The notes: generated by a model not told the origin, from the sequence alone. Counted from the stretch's first letter, positions 28,030 to 37,941 are shown. The stretch is 64,000 nucleotides of DNA from Bacteroidota bacterium (GCA_947460345.1 CANHGM010000014.1:1-64000), one strand, 5' to 3'. Numbers and translations are program-made.

Positions 28030-29704
28030 AAACTACAGCTCCTTCCCAACTATTATAGTTTTGTTTTTTATCAGCTATCAATATTTTTAGAAGGTGCTTG
28101 CCAAGTGGAGTATTTTTGTTTTTTTTAATGATAAGTTTGTTGTTTTTAGCATCATAAGAAACTAAAGCAAACATACCATCAATAGTCGCTTTGTAATAGC
28201 CAATTCCAGAAAGATCGTCTTTAATGTTGAAAGATATATAATTGCTTGCACTTGAATCTAATTGAATGGTAGGAGGGAGGGTGTCGATTCCAATAAAATA
28301 GTTGCCAGGGATGGATATTGGGGTTTGGATATATTGGTTATTTACCTTTCCACCACAATAAATTCCTTTGCTGTTTTCTATTTGGTATCCAATATATAAT
28401 TTAGAAGTATTCATGTTTTTAAATGAATCAGAAAGTTTTATTTTGAGTAAAATGGGTTTAAGAAAAGGTTTATGAGATCCTTCGTTTAAATAAACAAGGT
28501 ACATATTTGAATTTTCATAACCATGAATATCCATGGTAGTTTTTTCTAAGAAAGTATTTCCGGCAATTCCAATTTGCATAAAGCTATCCGTAGAAATTAT
28601 CTTTAATGCCAATTTGGGGTCTATATGGAATCTGGGCGATCCTGTAAATTTAAAGAAACCTTCAAGGTAAATTGTGTCGGAACATTTTAAAATAGCATTC
28701 TTCTGTGTTTTCACCCCATTAAAATCCACCGCTTCAATTCTAATTTCATAAGTTTCACCTTTTTTTAATTGTATAAAACCAGAATAATTGTTTTTGTAAA
28801 ATTTCATCGGACTTCCAATCTCTCTATATAGTTTTTGAAAACGTTTCCCAGTATTCCAATATGCATCATAATCTATATGGGTGTCCACATATTTGTTTTG
28901 GTCAAATGTATACGTATTAAACTCACATTCAAAACTTTTTACGTTATTTATATATAAGCTATAACTTTTTGGAGCCAATCTATTCGGTTCAAAAATCATG
29001 CGGTCATATATTTCTGATTCTAAATAAATTTTCCCTTCTGGAAAATAAAAGGTATCTCCTTGTACAAATCCACTATCATTAAAATCAACAGTGGATATTG
29101 TTTTTTCATATAAGAATCTAACATCCCCAATCACCGGCGGCATCGTATCAGGTATATCAAAAAAGTATTGTGGATTCAGCAATTCGTTCTTACTGTTTCT
29201 TATTTCAAAATGCAAGTGTGGTCCAGTACTTCCGCCACTGTTTCCACTATAAGCAATGATATCTCCTTTCTTTACTTTTAATATGTTTTTTTGAGGGAAT
29301 ATATCTAACGAATTGCTTTGTCTTTTGTAATGCTGGTTCAGCGTATAATCATCTAACACTTCATTAAAGTTTCTCAGATGTGCATATACACTCATCAATC
29401 CGTTTGGATGAGTAATAAACAAGGCATTCCCATATCCGTATGAAGCGACAAATATTCTGGATATATATCCATCAGCAACAGCTGTTATGGGCCATCCTTC
29501 TGCATTGTTTGTAGGTAAGTCTAACCCATAATGAAAATGCCCATCTCTGATCTGACAAAAATTGCCACTCAAATACATGGGGCTGTCTATCGGGTTTCTA
29601 AAATATTGCTGTACTTTGGTTTGTGCCTGTGTATATATATTATTGCCAAACATGAAGCATAAAAACATATAGCATATAAATGATTTTTTGTTCAGACAAT
29701 TCAC
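28022..29704 (-). CDS. M23 family metallopeptidase (paralog 2)
   Basis: GHFHYGLDLPTN, GNSGGSTGPHLHFEIRN; similar along its length to 26299..28029. Confidence 0.9.
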   Translation of the reverse strand: MNCLNKKSFICYMFLCFMFGNNIYTQAQTKVQQYFRNPIDSPMYLSGNFCQIRDGHFHYGLDLPTNNAEGWPITAVADGYISRIFVASYGYGNALFITHPNGLMSVYAHLRNFNEVLDDYTLNQHYKRQSNSLDIFPQKNILKVKKGDIIAYSGNSGGSTGPHLHFEIRNSKNELLNPQYFFDIPDTMPPVIGDVRFLYEKTISTVDFNDSGFVQGDTFYFPEGKIYLESEIYDRMIFEPNRLAPKSYSLYINNVKSFECEFNTYTFDQNKYVDTHIDYDAYWNTGKRFQKLYREIGSPMKFYKNNYSGFIQLKKGETYEIRIEAVDFNGVKTQKNAILKCSDTIYLEGFFKFTGSPRFHIDPKLALKIISTDSFMQIGIAGNTFLEKTTMDIHGYENSNMYLVYLNEGSHKPFLKPILLKIKLSDSFKNMNTSKLYIGYQIENSKGIYCGGKVNNQYIQTPISIPGNYFIGIDTLPPTIQLDSSASNYISFNIKDDLSGIGYYKATIDGMFALVSYDAKNNKLIIKKNKNTPLGKHLLKILIADKKQNYNSWEGAVVFE

Positions 29705-29744
29705 ATCACAAATGTAGAAATATATGACAGTAATAATACTAGTT

Positions 29745-29783
29745 TTACAAAAAAAATGCTGTTAAATTTTCATCTAACAGCAT
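29745..29783 (-). terminator. terminator downstream of DEAD-box helicase
   Basis: ATGCTGTTA-aattttcatc-TAACAGCAT with T-run on minus strand. Confidence 0.75.
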
Positions 29784-29806
29784 TTAATATATTGTTTAAT
29801 TAATGA

Positions 29807-31663
29807 TTACCATTTTTTCTTTTTAGCTCCACCATAGCCTCCACCGCTATTTCCTGAACCTTTTCTATCGCTAAATCCACCACGGCCGCCTCTGTCGCCA
29901 CCTCTATCACCGCCTCTATCTCCACCGTAGCCACCTCTGCTTCCACCTCTATCTCCACCGCCGTAACCACCACGACCACCTCTGTCTCCACCTCTATCGC
30001 CTCCATAACCACCTCTGCTTCCGCCTCTGTCGCCACCTCCATAACCACCGCCACCACTTCTTCTACGACTTCCACCACCTTCAGTTCTTTCAATTCTAAT
30101 AGTTCTGCCATTGATGCTTCCACCATGTATCGCTTTAATCACCATATCAGCAAATTTCTCTTCAACTTTCACAAATGAGAAAACACTACTCACATCAGCA
30201 AATAATACATCTTTAATATCTAATTCTGCAGTTTCAGATATAAATTCTTTCATCGTTTGCGTGTCAAATCCGTCTTTTTCACCAAGACTCACAAACAAAC
30301 GTGCATGCAATTTATCATCTGCATCTTTACCATCTTTCAAGTTCAAATCTGGACTGCTCATATATTCTTCACTGAATCTTTGCAACTCAAATGACAATAT
30401 TTTTTGTATCAATGATTCATGGTCTAGCTCTCTTAACAATACTGCAGCTTGTTGAACTTCTTCAAATTTAAACTGCTCGTCATCTATACTGATTTCTTTA
30501 ATTCTAGTAACAGCAGCTAATAATTTTTTATCTCTAATTTCTAAAGCAGTTGGTATCAATACTCTTTTAAATACAATACCAGTAGCTTTTTCTATTTGTC
30601 TTAATTTGTAAAATTCTTTGACATTCAACATCGTGAATGACACACCGCTTTTACCAGCACGGGCTGTACGTCCGCTTCTGTGTGTATAACTTTCAAACTC
30701 GTCAGGTAAATGGTAATGGATTACGTGGGTCAAACCATCAACGTCAATACCACGAGCAGCCACGTCTGTAGCCAACATCACTTGTATTGCTTTATGTCTA
30801 AACTTGTTCAACGTTTTTTCACGTTGACTTTGACTCAAATCGCCATGCAAACAATCGGCACTGTATCCGTCTTTTATAAGCTTGTCACTTATTTCTTGCG
30901 TTTCTATTTTGGTTTGGCAAAATACCATCCCATAAAAACCATTGTTTACATCAATAATTCTTTTAAGAGCCGCGTATTTATCTCTAGCATGTACCACAGC
31001 ATATTCATGTTCTAAGTTGTCAGCATTGCTATTGGTACCTTTTACTTTTATTTCAACAGGGTCAGTCAAAAATTTCTTTACCATATGCACCACTTCTTTA
31101 GGCATGGTAGCACTAAACAAGCATGTGATTTTTTCTTTAGGCGTGTAACCTAAAATATGCTCCATGTCTTCTCTGAAGCCCATTTTCAACATTTCGTCAG
31201 CTTCGTCAAGTACAGCATATTTTACTGTAGCAATGTTTACAGCTTTACGTTCCATTAAGTCCATCATACGACCTGGAGTAGCCACAATGATGTGAGCACC
31301 TTGTTTCAACTCACGAAGTTGGCCCATAATTGGAGCACCGCCGTATACTGAAACGATGTGCATCCTGTCCATATATTTGCTATATGACTTTAAATCGTTA
31401 GTGATTTGAACGCACAATTCGCGTGTTGGACATAAGATGACAGCTTGTGTGTCTTTGGTATTCGTATCAATCAATTGAAGCACGGGCAAACCAAAAGCAG
31501 CTGTTTTACCAGTGCCGGTTTGTGCTAATCCAATAATGTCTGTTTCTTGAGAAAGGAAAACTGGAATTGTTTGTTCTTGAATAGGAGTTGGGTTTTCGAA
31601 CCCTAAGTCTGTGAGAGCCTTTAGAATGTTTTGTTCTAAATCTAATTCTTTAAATGATTTCAA
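29807..31663 (-). CDS. DEAD-box RNA helicase with DbpA-like RNA-binding domain and RGG-rich tail
   Basis: AQTGTGKTAAFGLPVL, VLDEADEMLKMGF, SATMP, HRSGRTARAGKSG; C-term GGYGGGDRGGSRGGYGGDRGG repeats. Confidence 0.95.
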   Translation of the reverse strand: MKSFKELDLEQNILKALTDLGFENPTPIQEQTIPVFLSQETDIIGLAQTGTGKTAAFGLPVLQLIDTNTKDTQAVILCPTRELCVQITNDLKSYSKYMDRMHIVSVYGGAPIMGQLRELKQGAHIIVATPGRMMDLMERKAVNIATVKYAVLDEADEMLKMGFREDMEHILGYTPKEKITCLFSATMPKEVVHMVKKFLTDPVEIKVKGTNSNADNLEHEYAVVHARDKYAALKRIIDVNNGFYGMVFCQTKIETQEISDKLIKDGYSADCLHGDLSQSQREKTLNKFRHKAIQVMLATDVAARGIDVDGLTHVIHYHLPDEFESYTHRSGRTARAGKSGVSFTMLNVKEFYKLRQIEKATGIVFKRVLIPTALEIRDKKLLAAVTRIKEISIDDEQFKFEEVQQAAVLLRELDHESLIQKILSFELQRFSEEYMSSPDLNLKDGKDADDKLHARLFVSLGEKDGFDTQTMKEFISETAELDIKDVLFADVSSVFSFVKVEEKFADMVIKAIHGGSINGRTIRIERTEGGGSRRRSGGGGYGGGDRGGSRGGYGGDRGGDRGGRGGYGGGDRGGSRGGYGGDRGGDRGGDRGGRGGFSDRKGSGNSGGGYGGAKKKKW

Positions 31664-31770
31664 TTTGTAATTATAATAAGCCGCAAAGGTATTACTTTTT
31701 GCTTGAAAGTAAGCAATTTATATTAAAAATGTAGGAATAAAATGATTTGATTGAATATAAAGTTGCAATT

Positions 31771-34700
31771 CTATCTCATGAGCATCACAGTGCCTTGATA
31801 ATGGTCATGAATTTCGCCTTGCTTGTCTTTTATTTTTAATGTATATAAGTATAGACCATTGGGGCAATTCTGCTCTTTATATGTTCCATCCCAACCGCTT
31901 GATCCATTCTTGTTTTCACTATGATAAATATTCTCGCCCCATATGTTATATATAGAAAGTTCCCAAGATTCACAATTGCTACAAACCGGGAAAAAGGTTT
32001 CATTTAAAAGGGGGTTGTCTTTATTGGGAGTAAAGGCATTAGGAATATATGCCGTGTAAACATCTTTTATAAAAATATAAGATTTAAAAGTGTCTAAGCA
32101 ACCGTAGCTGTTTGTAGCAATTAATTGAGAAAAATACATGCCGGTATCTGGATAACAATAGGTAATTGTATCAAAATTCCAAATGGAATTGTTGAAGCCA
32201 AAGTAAAAATGTGTGGAATCTGCCTGAGTTGTTTGATTTTTGAAAAGTATACAAGGATTATATATATCGGTTATTTGTGGTGTAGCTGTAAATAGTGCTT
32301 TCGGACTTACCACATTTACTAAATTGCTTAATGTGTCTATGTTATTAGTACAATGGTCTATAAGCTTTACTTTATATACTGAAGAAATTGAAGGAGTAAC
32401 AAATATACTTTTTCCGGTTAGTATATTGTTCTTCCAACTAAATGAATATGCAAGCGAATCAATGGAAGGATCTATGTTGATTAAATGAGCAGTGTCTCCT
32501 TTGCAAATATGTAAGGGTTGATTAAAACTATATACAAGCGGTTCTCTCACTTTGATATATACAGAATCGCGTTTAATGCCACATTTCTCTGTAATTTCGA
32601 AAATAAATTTTTGTGATTGACTGAGATTGAATAACGTAAAATTTTTTGTGTTTGAAACTTTTTGGTTAGCACTATTATACCAAGCAAATTGGTAAGTTGA
32701 ACTATCGCCACCCGTGACTATAGACCATAAGTTTATCGCAGTATTGGGGCATATAAGGGTATCTTTTCTAATCTGAACTTTTAGAGTATCACTAATTTTT
32801 ATATAACAGCTATCTATAAGAACACATCCAAATGGATTTGTAATTTTGCATGTATATAATCCATCTTTTGTAATGGGTACAGATGCAATGGTATCGACAG
32901 TATTCCATAGATATTGGAGCCTGTAATTAGTGTTAATGTTCTTTGGTTTAGCATCAAGTATGAAGGTTTGATTTGGACAGATGAGCGTATCTTTTGGTAA
33001 GTTACGAATGCCCTGGTAGGCGATGTTTACTTGCATACTGTCACTTGCCTTGCATGAGTTTTTTTCTATGGTAAGTATATAATTTCCTGTTTGGGTAACA
33101 CTGATATTACTGGTAGTTGCCCCAGTATTCCATAGTATCGTTTTAGGTTTGATGGTATCAGCATTGCTATATATAGTAAAGAAGGTAGTATCACAGATAG
33201 TCATATTTTTAATCAAAGGGAATAATTTTAATGTATCAAAATGAATGTATATACTATCTGAAACTGCACAATTCCATTGGTTATAAATAGTTACTTTGTA
33301 TTTGCCTGTTTGTGAAGCAAGAATAGTTTGTGTGGTATCAATTGTATTCCATATATATTTAGTTATAGAACCTGGATGATTTTTTTTTGGTGTGGCATTT
33401 AATAATACTTGGCAACCGGCATAGCTTGAAGTGTCTTTTGCTAGAGATGAATGATACACTGGAGCAATGATAATATATACACTATCTACACTCTCACAGG
33501 CTCCTTTGACAATTCTCAACACATACCTACCGGTTTGGTTTACAGTAATACTACGAGAAGTATCTCCGGTGTTCCAATAATATTTACTATTTGGATTGTT
33601 GTTGCTATTGACAATGGTATATGAGGTAGTATCACACACAAATATCGTATCTTGATCTACGGCTGAGCCAATACCTGCAAAGGGTTCTTGGGTGGTGCAA
33701 AGGGTGCGTTGGTAGATAGCTATATCTTCGCTTTTGAGGGTGATGGGGGTAACGATTACTTGCGTGTTTGAATCTAAAATTTGCACGGTAGTGTCTACTT
33801 TCCAAGGCCTGTCTATGGTTACAATATCCAATTCTTCATAAGCACATGCGGTTTTGCCCACACTGTCTACTTTTATAAGTTGAAAATCGGTTGTGCCGAA
33901 TCTATCGTTTACGTAACCTGTGAGATAATGACCATTTTGCGGAGCATGTGCAAGAGATTTGAAATAACTTCCTATGGATCCCGTATAATTATAAGCCCAA
34001 TGTGCATTCCCTATAGCGTCTGTTTTGAATAACATTTCATTAGCATTTACATACCCATATATTTGAATTGATTTATTTTTGTTTTTTAATATAGCTTTCG
34101 GTATTAATGGATATAAACTTATATTAAATTTCCATTTATAACTCTTTTTCCATTGAACAATTCCAGTAAGCGAGTTCATGGATAAAAGGTAGCCGTCTAC
34201 TCCAAAGTCTTGAGTAGAACCTGAGATTATAATATTGCTATCCAATTCTAGACAATTTGCAAAAATATTATATCTATTATTAATATTAGATAGACTATCT
34301 AATGAGGGCAGGAAATTATTCCAAATCACTTTTCCTGTGCTATCATACTTGGTAATAAAAGCATTAGAATTGGTGGCATTTCCTATAACTATAAAATGAT
34401 TGTCTGAAGTAGTTATCAATTGCACTCCCTGCATCCGTTTGGGGGTATATGACATTTTTGCCCAAATCAAATTACCTATACTATCAGCCTTAATTATAAA
34501 CTGACCAAAAGTTATACTCGATTGGCATAGCATATATATATCACCGGTGTTTTGATTAATATCCATAGATAAACAACCTCCTTTATGGTAATTTGAGTAT
34601 GTTTTAGCCCAATTGATCGTTCCATCGGTTTTCATATTAATTAGGAGGGACTCTCCACTTCCAGGAGTTCCTAGTAAGCTAGTAGAAGCCGCCAACACTA

Positions 34701-35025
34701 AATTTCCATTTGCAGTTTGTTTAATAAGACCAATTCCAGAATTAACTGAATATAAAATCTCTTTTCCGAATTTATAGATTTTTTTTGCAAATACTTTATT
34801 TAAACAAGAATCAATTTTAATGACTTCGATAAAAGTAGAATCTTTAGTTTTTATTAAACTACCGACGAGAATTATAGATTGGTTGTTATCAATTGGTAAA
34901 ATTGCAGTAGAATTGTCCTGCATTTTTGTACCATATTTTTTTTGAAATCCTAATTGTGCAAATGATGAGTCAATATAAATAATAACGATGAATATATATA
35001 TAAATATGAATTTATACTTTTTCAT
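31771..35025 (-). CDS. large secreted Ig-like repeat protein with T9SS type B (gliding-motility-associated) C-terminal domain
   Basis: repeated ..YxWNTGDTSRSITVNQTGRYVLRI..C..DSVYI units; C-term TAYIPNAFTPNKDNPLLNETFFP...WELSIYNIWGENIYHSENKNGSSGWDGTYKEQNCPNGLYLYTLKIKDKQGEIHDHYQGTVMLMR. Confidence 0.92.
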   Translation of the reverse strand: MKKYKFIFIYIFIVIIYIDSSFAQLGFQKKYGTKMQDNSTAILPIDNNQSIILVGSLIKTKDSTFIEVIKIDSCLNKVFAKKIYKFGKEILYSVNSGIGLIKQTANGNLVLAASTSLLGTPGSGESLLINMKTDGTINWAKTYSNYHKGGCLSMDINQNTGDIYMLCQSSITFGQFIIKADSIGNLIWAKMSYTPKRMQGVQLITTSDNHFIVIGNATNSNAFITKYDSTGKVIWNNFLPSLDSLSNINNRYNIFANCLELDSNIIISGSTQDFGVDGYLLSMNSLTGIVQWKKSYKWKFNISLYPLIPKAILKNKNKSIQIYGYVNANEMLFKTDAIGNAHWAYNYTGSIGSYFKSLAHAPQNGHYLTGYVNDRFGTTDFQLIKVDSVGKTACAYEELDIVTIDRPWKVDTTVQILDSNTQVIVTPITLKSEDIAIYQRTLCTTQEPFAGIGSAVDQDTIFVCDTTSYTIVNSNNNPNSKYYWNTGDTSRSITVNQTGRYVLRIVKGACESVDSVYIIIAPVYHSSLAKDTSSYAGCQVLLNATPKKNHPGSITKYIWNTIDTTQTILASQTGKYKVTIYNQWNCAVSDSIYIHFDTLKLFPLIKNMTICDTTFFTIYSNADTIKPKTILWNTGATTSNISVTQTGNYILTIEKNSCKASDSMQVNIAYQGIRNLPKDTLICPNQTFILDAKPKNINTNYRLQYLWNTVDTIASVPITKDGLYTCKITNPFGCVLIDSCYIKISDTLKVQIRKDTLICPNTAINLWSIVTGGDSSTYQFAWYNSANQKVSNTKNFTLFNLSQSQKFIFEITEKCGIKRDSVYIKVREPLVYSFNQPLHICKGDTAHLINIDPSIDSLAYSFSWKNNILTGKSIFVTPSISSVYKVKLIDHCTNNIDTLSNLVNVVSPKALFTATPQITDIYNPCILFKNQTTQADSTHFYFGFNNSIWNFDTITYCYPDTGMYFSQLIATNSYGCLDTFKSYIFIKDVYTAYIPNAFTPNKDNPLLNETFFPVCSNCESWELSIYNIWGENIYHSENKNGSSGWDGTYKEQNCPNGLYLYTLKIKDKQGEIHDHYQGTVMLMR

Positions 35026-35227
35026 CAGTACAATTATCTTGAAAAGTTGATAAATTTAATTCCAAGAAAGTGGCAATTTTCAATATCGTCTCCAAGCAAG
35101 TTTTATGCGGCCTTTTTTCTATTTTGCTATATGCTTGTTGTGAGATGTTTAATTGTTGAGCAATATATTCTTGGCTATAGCCTTTTTTTTGCCTTTCAAT
35201 TCTAATGAGTGCACCAATATTTTGCAT
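35012..35227 (-). CDS. XRE-type helix-turn-helix regulator
   Basis: IGALIRIERQKKGYSQEYIAQQLNISQQAYSKIEKRPHKTCLETILKIATFL. Confidence 0.88.
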   Translation of the reverse strand: MQNIGALIRIERQKKGYSQEYIAQQLNISQQAYSKIEKRPHKTCLETILKIATFLELNLSTFQDNCTDEKV

Positions 35228-35327
35228 ATAATAAATAAATAAATTCTTTGACTTTGAATAACAAATATAGTGAATGCAGTTTCTTTTCCAAATTTTATTT
35301 TATTTAATCGCTATATACAACTTATTG

Positions 35328-35361
35328 TTGTAGGTTACAATTTGCCGGTTGTATTTTACAA
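35328..35361. promoter_or_regulatory. paired TTGTA-N3-TACAA operator-like palindromes
   Basis: TTGTAGGTTACAA (35328-35340) and TTGTATTTTACAA (35349-35361), centres exactly 21 bp apart. Confidence 0.55.
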
Positions 35362-35379
35362 CATATTTGATGTGTTTAG

Positions 35380-35397
35380 TTTGATTAATTAATCAAA
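35380..35397. promoter_or_regulatory. 18-bp perfect palindrome TTTGATTAATTAATCAAA
   Basis: seen directly; lies just 5' of TATTTG upstream of 35430 CDS. Confidence 0.5.
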
Positions 35398-35429
35398 TAT
35401 TTGTAACTTAAAAATTAACACCAACTCAC

Positions 35430-37517
35430 ATGAAAACAAAAAATCTTACTGACTTTATGTCAAGATGCAGAACGACACTTCTTCAAAGAAAAATTTTCCT
35501 AATTTTCTTCATAATTAGTTCCTCCACTTATTCGCAGACATGGAATGACCCAGCCGGACCGGTCCTGAATTCAATTATCAATAGAGATGGAGATGTGAAT
35601 ATTGGTAATCCAACTTCAGGTTCTTCAGCAGTAAATCCCACTAATATCAAACTATGCGTAGACGCAAACGCATTTGGTTCAACAGCAAATTTTGGTCATT
35701 GGCAAAGCGGCACATTTGGTTCCTTTCTTAGTGGCAATACTTGGATGCAATTGGGTCTTTTCCAACCTTCCTTATGGGGTTCAAACCATTATGGAAAACA
35801 ATTGGGATGGGGTATGTATGGTTTAACATTTGGATTGTCAAATCCTAGTTCCTCAAACAAGAATGCATATATAACTTGGAGTAATAATGACGAAAACGGA
35901 AACAACGATTTTCACTTTCAGTTTAACAATACAGTTACAAGTTATCAAAAAGATGTGATGTCATTAATGAGTACTGGTTTAGTAGGTATAAATAACATCA
36001 ATCCTTCTGTTCGTATACATGTGTTAGATGAAGCCAATTCTGGCAATGGTGGAGTAGTAGCTCGTTTCGAAAATACTAATCCAATTGTCATTACTGTACC
36101 TCCTAGTGCTCCTGCTCCACCATATTACGAAGCAGCAATTGAAATAAAAAGTGCAATGGGCACTGCTCAATATAGAGTTACTGAATCTGGTGTTTATTTA
36201 GGTAGTATCTTTGGTTTTTCATCTCCTTATACGGGTGATTTGAATCTGACAACAGGAAATAATAGCACAAGGGTAACTATTTCTGATGCTAATGGAGGCT
36301 TAGGAATAGGTACTCCAATTCCTTCTGAAAAACTGCATGTAGATTATGGAAATGTTATAATGGATAAATGGTATTTTGATACTCGTTATAGTTCAAGTAG
36401 CGATTTTTTGAAAATAGCACCAATTAGCGGAGGTTCACCTAATTATTCAAGAGCTATTAGTTTAGAAAGTTCTTCTGGGAATTTTAACGTGGCAAGTTTA
36501 GCAGGTGCTTCAACTAGAATTTTAGGAGTAGATGCCTCAGGAACATTAACTACAACTGGTATAGGTAACTTAACATATACAGGTTCTACTTTAAGTATCA
36601 CTGGTGGTGGTTCTGTTACGATTCCATCAAGTGCAGATGATTTGGGAAATCATATTGCAACGACTAATTTGAATATGAATGGAAAAGATATTGGAAATGT
36701 AGTTACATTAACAACCTCAGGTAACACAACACTTGGAGGTAATTTAACTGTAAGCAACACCACCACAATTGGCGGTAATTTAATTTCACACAACATATTA
36801 CCATTATTCGACAATAGTTATAACTTTGGCTCAAGTAGCAATAGATTTAAAGAAATATTTTGCTCTAACAGTACCATTAATACATCTGATGAAAGATTAA
36901 AGAAAAATATTGCAGATTTGAACTATGGTCTTTCTACAATACAAAAACTTAGACCAGTAAGCTTTAATTGGAAAGAAGAAGATAATGGAACAAGACTTGG
37001 TTTTATTGCTCAAGAGTTAGAAAAAGTAATCCCTGAAGTTGTATATAAAGAAGATAATGAAAGTTATTTGGGTGTTAGATATAGCGAGATTATACCCATT
37101 CTTGTTAAAGGAATTCAAGAGCAACAATCACTTATAGAAAAACAAAGTGAAGAAATTAAAATATTAAAGAACAAAGTAGAATGTTTAAATCCATGTGATG
37201 TTAATTCAAATTTAAAAAATGACACCAAAAAACTTGCGAATTTAACTGAAATTTTCTCGCCTCGTTTAGAACAAAATGTACCAAATCCTTTTGGCAGTAA
37301 TAGTACAATCAAGTATTATTTGCCTGAAGGTTTTCAGAAGGGAATGATTCTTGTCAGCGATTTGAATGGAAAGCAAATTAAAAAATATGATGTGAATCCT
37401 GGTAATGGTCAAATAGAAATTAATGGTAGAGAATTTTCCGCTGGAACATATTTATATACTTTAATTAGCAATGATAAAGAAATAGATACTAAGAAAATGA
37501 TTATAGTAGGACAATAA
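35430..37517 (+). CDS. secreted tail-fiber-like protein with peptidase S74 intramolecular chaperone domain and T9SS type A sorting domain
   Basis: INTSDERLKKNIADLNYGLSTIQKLRPVSFNWKEEDNGTRLGFIAQELEKVIPEVVY (S74); C-term LEQNVPNPFGSNSTIKYYLPEGFQKGMILVSDLNGKQIKKY...SAGTYLYTLISNDK (T9SS-A). Confidence 0.92.
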   Translation: MKTKNLTDFMSRCRTTLLQRKIFLIFFIISSSTYSQTWNDPAGPVLNSIINRDGDVNIGNPTSGSSAVNPTNIKLCVDANAFGSTANFGHWQSGTFGSFLSGNTWMQLGLFQPSLWGSNHYGKQLGWGMYGLTFGLSNPSSSNKNAYITWSNNDENGNNDFHFQFNNTVTSYQKDVMSLMSTGLVGINNINPSVRIHVLDEANSGNGGVVARFENTNPIVITVPPSAPAPPYYEAAIEIKSAMGTAQYRVTESGVYLGSIFGFSSPYTGDLNLTTGNNSTRVTISDANGGLGIGTPIPSEKLHVDYGNVIMDKWYFDTRYSSSSDFLKIAPISGGSPNYSRAISLESSSGNFNVASLAGASTRILGVDASGTLTTTGIGNLTYTGSTLSITGGGSVTIPSSADDLGNHIATTNLNMNGKDIGNVVTLTTSGNTTLGGNLTVSNTTTIGGNLISHNILPLFDNSYNFGSSSNRFKEIFCSNSTINTSDERLKKNIADLNYGLSTIQKLRPVSFNWKEEDNGTRLGFIAQELEKVIPEVVYKEDNESYLGVRYSEIIPILVKGIQEQQSLIEKQSEEIKILKNKVECLNPCDVNSNLKNDTKKLANLTEIFSPRLEQNVPNPFGSNSTIKYYLPEGFQKGMILVSDLNGKQIKKYDVNPGNGQIEINGREFSAGTYLYTLISNDKEIDTKKMIIVGQ

Positions 37518-37578
37518 GTTTTAAAGATTAGTTAAATTCAAAAGGTCAATTATATTAATATATAGTTGGCCTTTTTCT

Positions 37579-37941
37579 TTACCACAACTTCCACCACTTC
37601 TTAGTTCCCTCTTTTTCAAATCCTATATATACCCCATCTTTTCTAGTTTCAACTGGAAAAGTCTGCACAGCATCGCCTTGTTTTTCATCTCCTTTGCCTG
37701 TTTTTAAATCATATTTATATCTGTGATACGGACAAATTACTTTTCCTTCTTCATTGCATTGCCCTATGCCCAATCTTCCATTAGCATGTGGGCATTTGTC
37801 GCTCACCGCAAAATAACCTTCTGGTAACCTACCTAAACATATCATATGGTCATTCACATCTATGGTCCTCACTGAGAACAACAGTTGTGGCTCAGCTCCA
37901 TGCATTTTAAAGTCATATATTTTGTGCCATTCCATATTCAT
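37579..37941 (-). CDS. Rieske [2Fe-2S] protein
   Basis: DKCPHANGRLGIGQ...VICPYHRYKYDLKTGKG (CPH-x-CPYH). Confidence 0.9.
   Translation of the reverse strand: MNMEWHKIYDFKMHGAEPQLLFSVRTIDVNDHMICLGRLPEGYFAVSDKCPHANGRLGIGQCNEEGKVICPYHRYKYDLKTGKGDEKQGDAVQTFPVETRKDGVYIGFEKEGTKKWWKLW

Noticed and set aside
29800-30126. 108-aa Val/Glu-rich ORF
   Set aside because: Alternate frame through the RGG repeat region of the helicase gene.
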